A stretch of DNA of 64,000 bases from Robertkochia marina. GTDB taxonomy: Bacteria > Bacteroidota > Bacteroidia > Flavobacteriales > Flavobacteriaceae. A program made the position numbers and the translations under genes. This document shows positions 62,796 through 64,000 of this stretch, one piece after another. The notes beneath the pieces were generated by a model, which had not been told where the DNA came from, ran no database searches, and worked only from the letters and a program-made list of their open reading frames with translations. The DNA lies in assembly GCF_004799345.1 (NCBI RefSeq), contig NZ_SSMC01000002.1:62001-126000 (forward strand), in the 5' to 3' direction. Within the stretch, counting starts at the first letter, position 1, and every line of letters begins with the position of its first letter.

Positions 62796-64000
62796 ATGAT
62801 TCGTATTACATCTACTTTTATTTTTCTTCTACTATTTCTGTCTCCCACAATTAAAGCCCAAGAAGCCGAAACATTTATTATAGCTGGTTTATTTTATGAT
62901 AGCCAAGAAAATAAATTATTGAAAGATAGGATGATTCATATTGAAGGAAATAAAATCACCAAAGTTGGACATAGAATTAATATACCAAAGGGGTCTAAAG
63001 TTATAGACCTAAGCGATTATACAGTTCTTCCAGGATTAATTGATTCTCATACTCATGTTTTATTCGACCAGGAACCGTTGGAAGATTTTGCAGAACATAG
63101 TATTAGTACCTTGGTTTTAGAAAGCCCAGCCTTAAGAACCTTGAGAGGTGTCGAAAGAGCCAAATCATATCTTGATGTTGGAATTACTACTATAAAGGAT
63201 CTGGGAAATTCTGGTGAGTTTTTAGATGTGGCATTACGAGACGCAATTAATGAAGGCTCTATAGAAGGTCCTCGTATTTTTGCTGCGGGCCAAATTATGT
63301 CTGGACAAGGTGGGCAGATCTATGGTGTTCGAAAGAAGTACCAGGAAATCGTGGAAGAGGAATACCGAATAATTAAAGGTCCCGCAGACGCTATAAACGC
63401 AGTTAGTGAGCATATTAATCAAGGTGTTGATTTGATAAAAATTTGTGCTGATAACCTTCCAAATAATACTAAACTAACTATTCCTGAAATGGAATCTATT
63501 GTAAAAACTGCGCATAGATCTGGGTTAACTGTTACAGCTCATTCAGTCACCAACCAGTCTGCTTGGGATGCAATAAAAGCAGGCGTTGACGGAATTGAGC
63601 ATGGATTTTTTATTGCTGATTCCACACTCAGTCTTATGGCGGATAAAAATGTATTTTTGGTTCCAACCGAGAACAGCCTACATTATATGAGAACCTATTA
63701 TGAGCTACAAGGAAAAGACCCTGATAAACTTTCCTGGTTAGATAGATATATGAAGGATATGCGAGAAAGATTGATGAAAGCGATAGATAAGAAAGTTATG
63801 ATCGTTGCCGGTTCTGATAATTATACTGATATTCAGGTTCCTCGTGGAGTTTCTTCACGGGACATGTTTAAAGCCTATTATGAATCTGGAATGAAACCGC
63901 TAAATATTCTACAGTCGGCAACTTATTTGGCTGCTAAAAGTTTTAATAAAGAAAATGAAATAGGGTCTTTAAGTCCAGAATCTTATGCTGATATTATCGC
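62796..64000 (+). CDS. Exported amidohydrolase (3' end outside window)
   Basis: An open frame from ATG 62796 (MIRITSTFIFLLLFLSPTIKAQEAE) to the window edge, at least 401 residues. A signal peptide is followed by the amidohydrolase N-terminal beta domain (LPGLIDSHTHVLF, with the HxH metal motif), and metal-ligand regions further on: GVDLIKICADN near the bridging lysine site, VTAHSVTNQ, GVDGIEHGFF and the catalytic aspartate region IVAGSDNYTD. This is the imidazolonepropionase-like amidohydrolase type, often acting on cyclic amides or peptides. It reads in the opposite direction to the cassette genes and starts 77 bases from the last repeat; whether it is cassette 11 cannot be told. Confidence 0.9.
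   Translation, partial: MIRITSTFIFLLLFLSPTIKAQEAETFIIAGLFYDSQENKLLKDRMIHIEGNKITKVGHRINIPKGSKVIDLSDYTVLPGLIDSHTHVLFDQEPLEDFAEHSISTLVLESPALRTLRGVERAKSYLDVGITTIKDLGNSGEFLDVALRDAINEGSIEGPRIFAAGQIMSGQGGQIYGVRKKYQEIVEEEYRIIKGPADAINAVSEHINQGVDLIKICADNLPNNTKLTIPEMESIVKTAHRSGLTVTAHSVTNQSAWDAIKAGVDGIEHGFFIADSTLSLMADKNVFLVPTENSLHYMRTYYELQGKDPDKLSWLDRYMKDMRERLMKAIDKKVMIVAGSDNYTDIQVPRGVSSRDMFKAYYESGMKPLNILQSATYLAAKSFNKENEIGSLSPESYADII

Noticed and set aside
63234-63422. A 62-codon open frame on the minus strand
   Set aside because: It is antisense to the well-supported amidohydrolase gene.
1-64000. tRNA or rRNA genes and insertion sequences
   Set aside because: No tRNA-like cloverleaf, rRNA segment or transposase frame was recognised by reading; a tRNAscan-SE and ISfinder run would settle it.

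Overview
The window comes from a Flavobacteriaceae-type member of Bacteroidota, probably marine. The evidence is the gene content: SusD-free but TonB-era style secreted peptidases, DUF2490, DUF5916 and DUF6090 proteins, two sortilin/BNR-type propeller proteins, a Cu-Zn SOD lipoprotein, and bacteroidete lipoboxes. Ribosome-binding sites are mostly poor, and the flavobacterial palindrome of the type CTCGATAC...GTGGCACTCGAGGTGACG is present. The genus cannot be fixed from the sequence. No rRNA, tRNA, CRISPR array or transposase gene was recognised.

Positions 1-33232 are mostly housekeeping and secreted functions. They start with a three-gene acyl-CoA (propionyl-type) carboxylase operon ending in a bidirectional terminator. 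Next come SodC, an alpha/beta hydrolase-OsmC fusion, a DUF2490 protein, a large sortilin-like propeller protein, M1 and M28 peptidases, and a bifunctional trehalose-phosphate synthase/phosphatase divergent from a GH15 enzyme. A lipoprotein and an AraC-TolB-TPR membrane regulator follow. A two-gene unit (20170-27927) then encodes an outer-membrane-type protein and a 1786-residue exported protein with an FN3 domain, an HEIGH metalloprotease motif, a pretoxin-like hydrophobic segment and a variable AT-rich tip. A tiny overlapping gene follows and is a candidate immunity gene. An SLC12-like transporter and a DUF5916 protein complete this part.

Positions 33233-50404 hold a tightly coupled operon of an N-terminal-nucleophile (C69-like) hydrolase, a class III aminotransferase and a kinase-fold-like protein. 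This is flanked by copies of a dispersed repeat and a 3 x 34 bp tandem repeat. Then come PlsC-like, BASS transporter, DUF6090, GH13 alpha-glucosidase, a fusion of an S1/P1-nuclease/phospholipase C-like domain with a barrel-like C-terminus, a mutarotase-like protein, a zinc-peptidase-like lipoprotein and a second sortilin-like propeller protein.

Positions about 50430-64000 are accessory DNA and contain the most striking structure. From 54386 to 62719, eleven copies (A-K) of a roughly 80-225 bp imperfect-hairpin repeat separate short, AT-rich, almost uniformly minus-strand genes: two toxin-antitoxin pairs, small lipoproteins, membrane proteins and hypotheticals. Every intervening segment starts with GTT plus a private 7-mer and ends with the complement of that same 7-mer plus AAC. 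A fixed G opposite T mismatch sits just outside the 7-mer. This is the signature of integron gene cassettes with attC sites, in which the two core sites of one cassette pair when the cassette is circular. The repeats, however, are long and unlike the attC sites I know, the lineage is unusual for integrons, and no integrase is visible in the window. Decayed repeat copies farther left suggest the array was once longer. I regard this flavobacterial integron-like cassette system as the main discovery candidate, with the polymorphic-toxin-like locus second.
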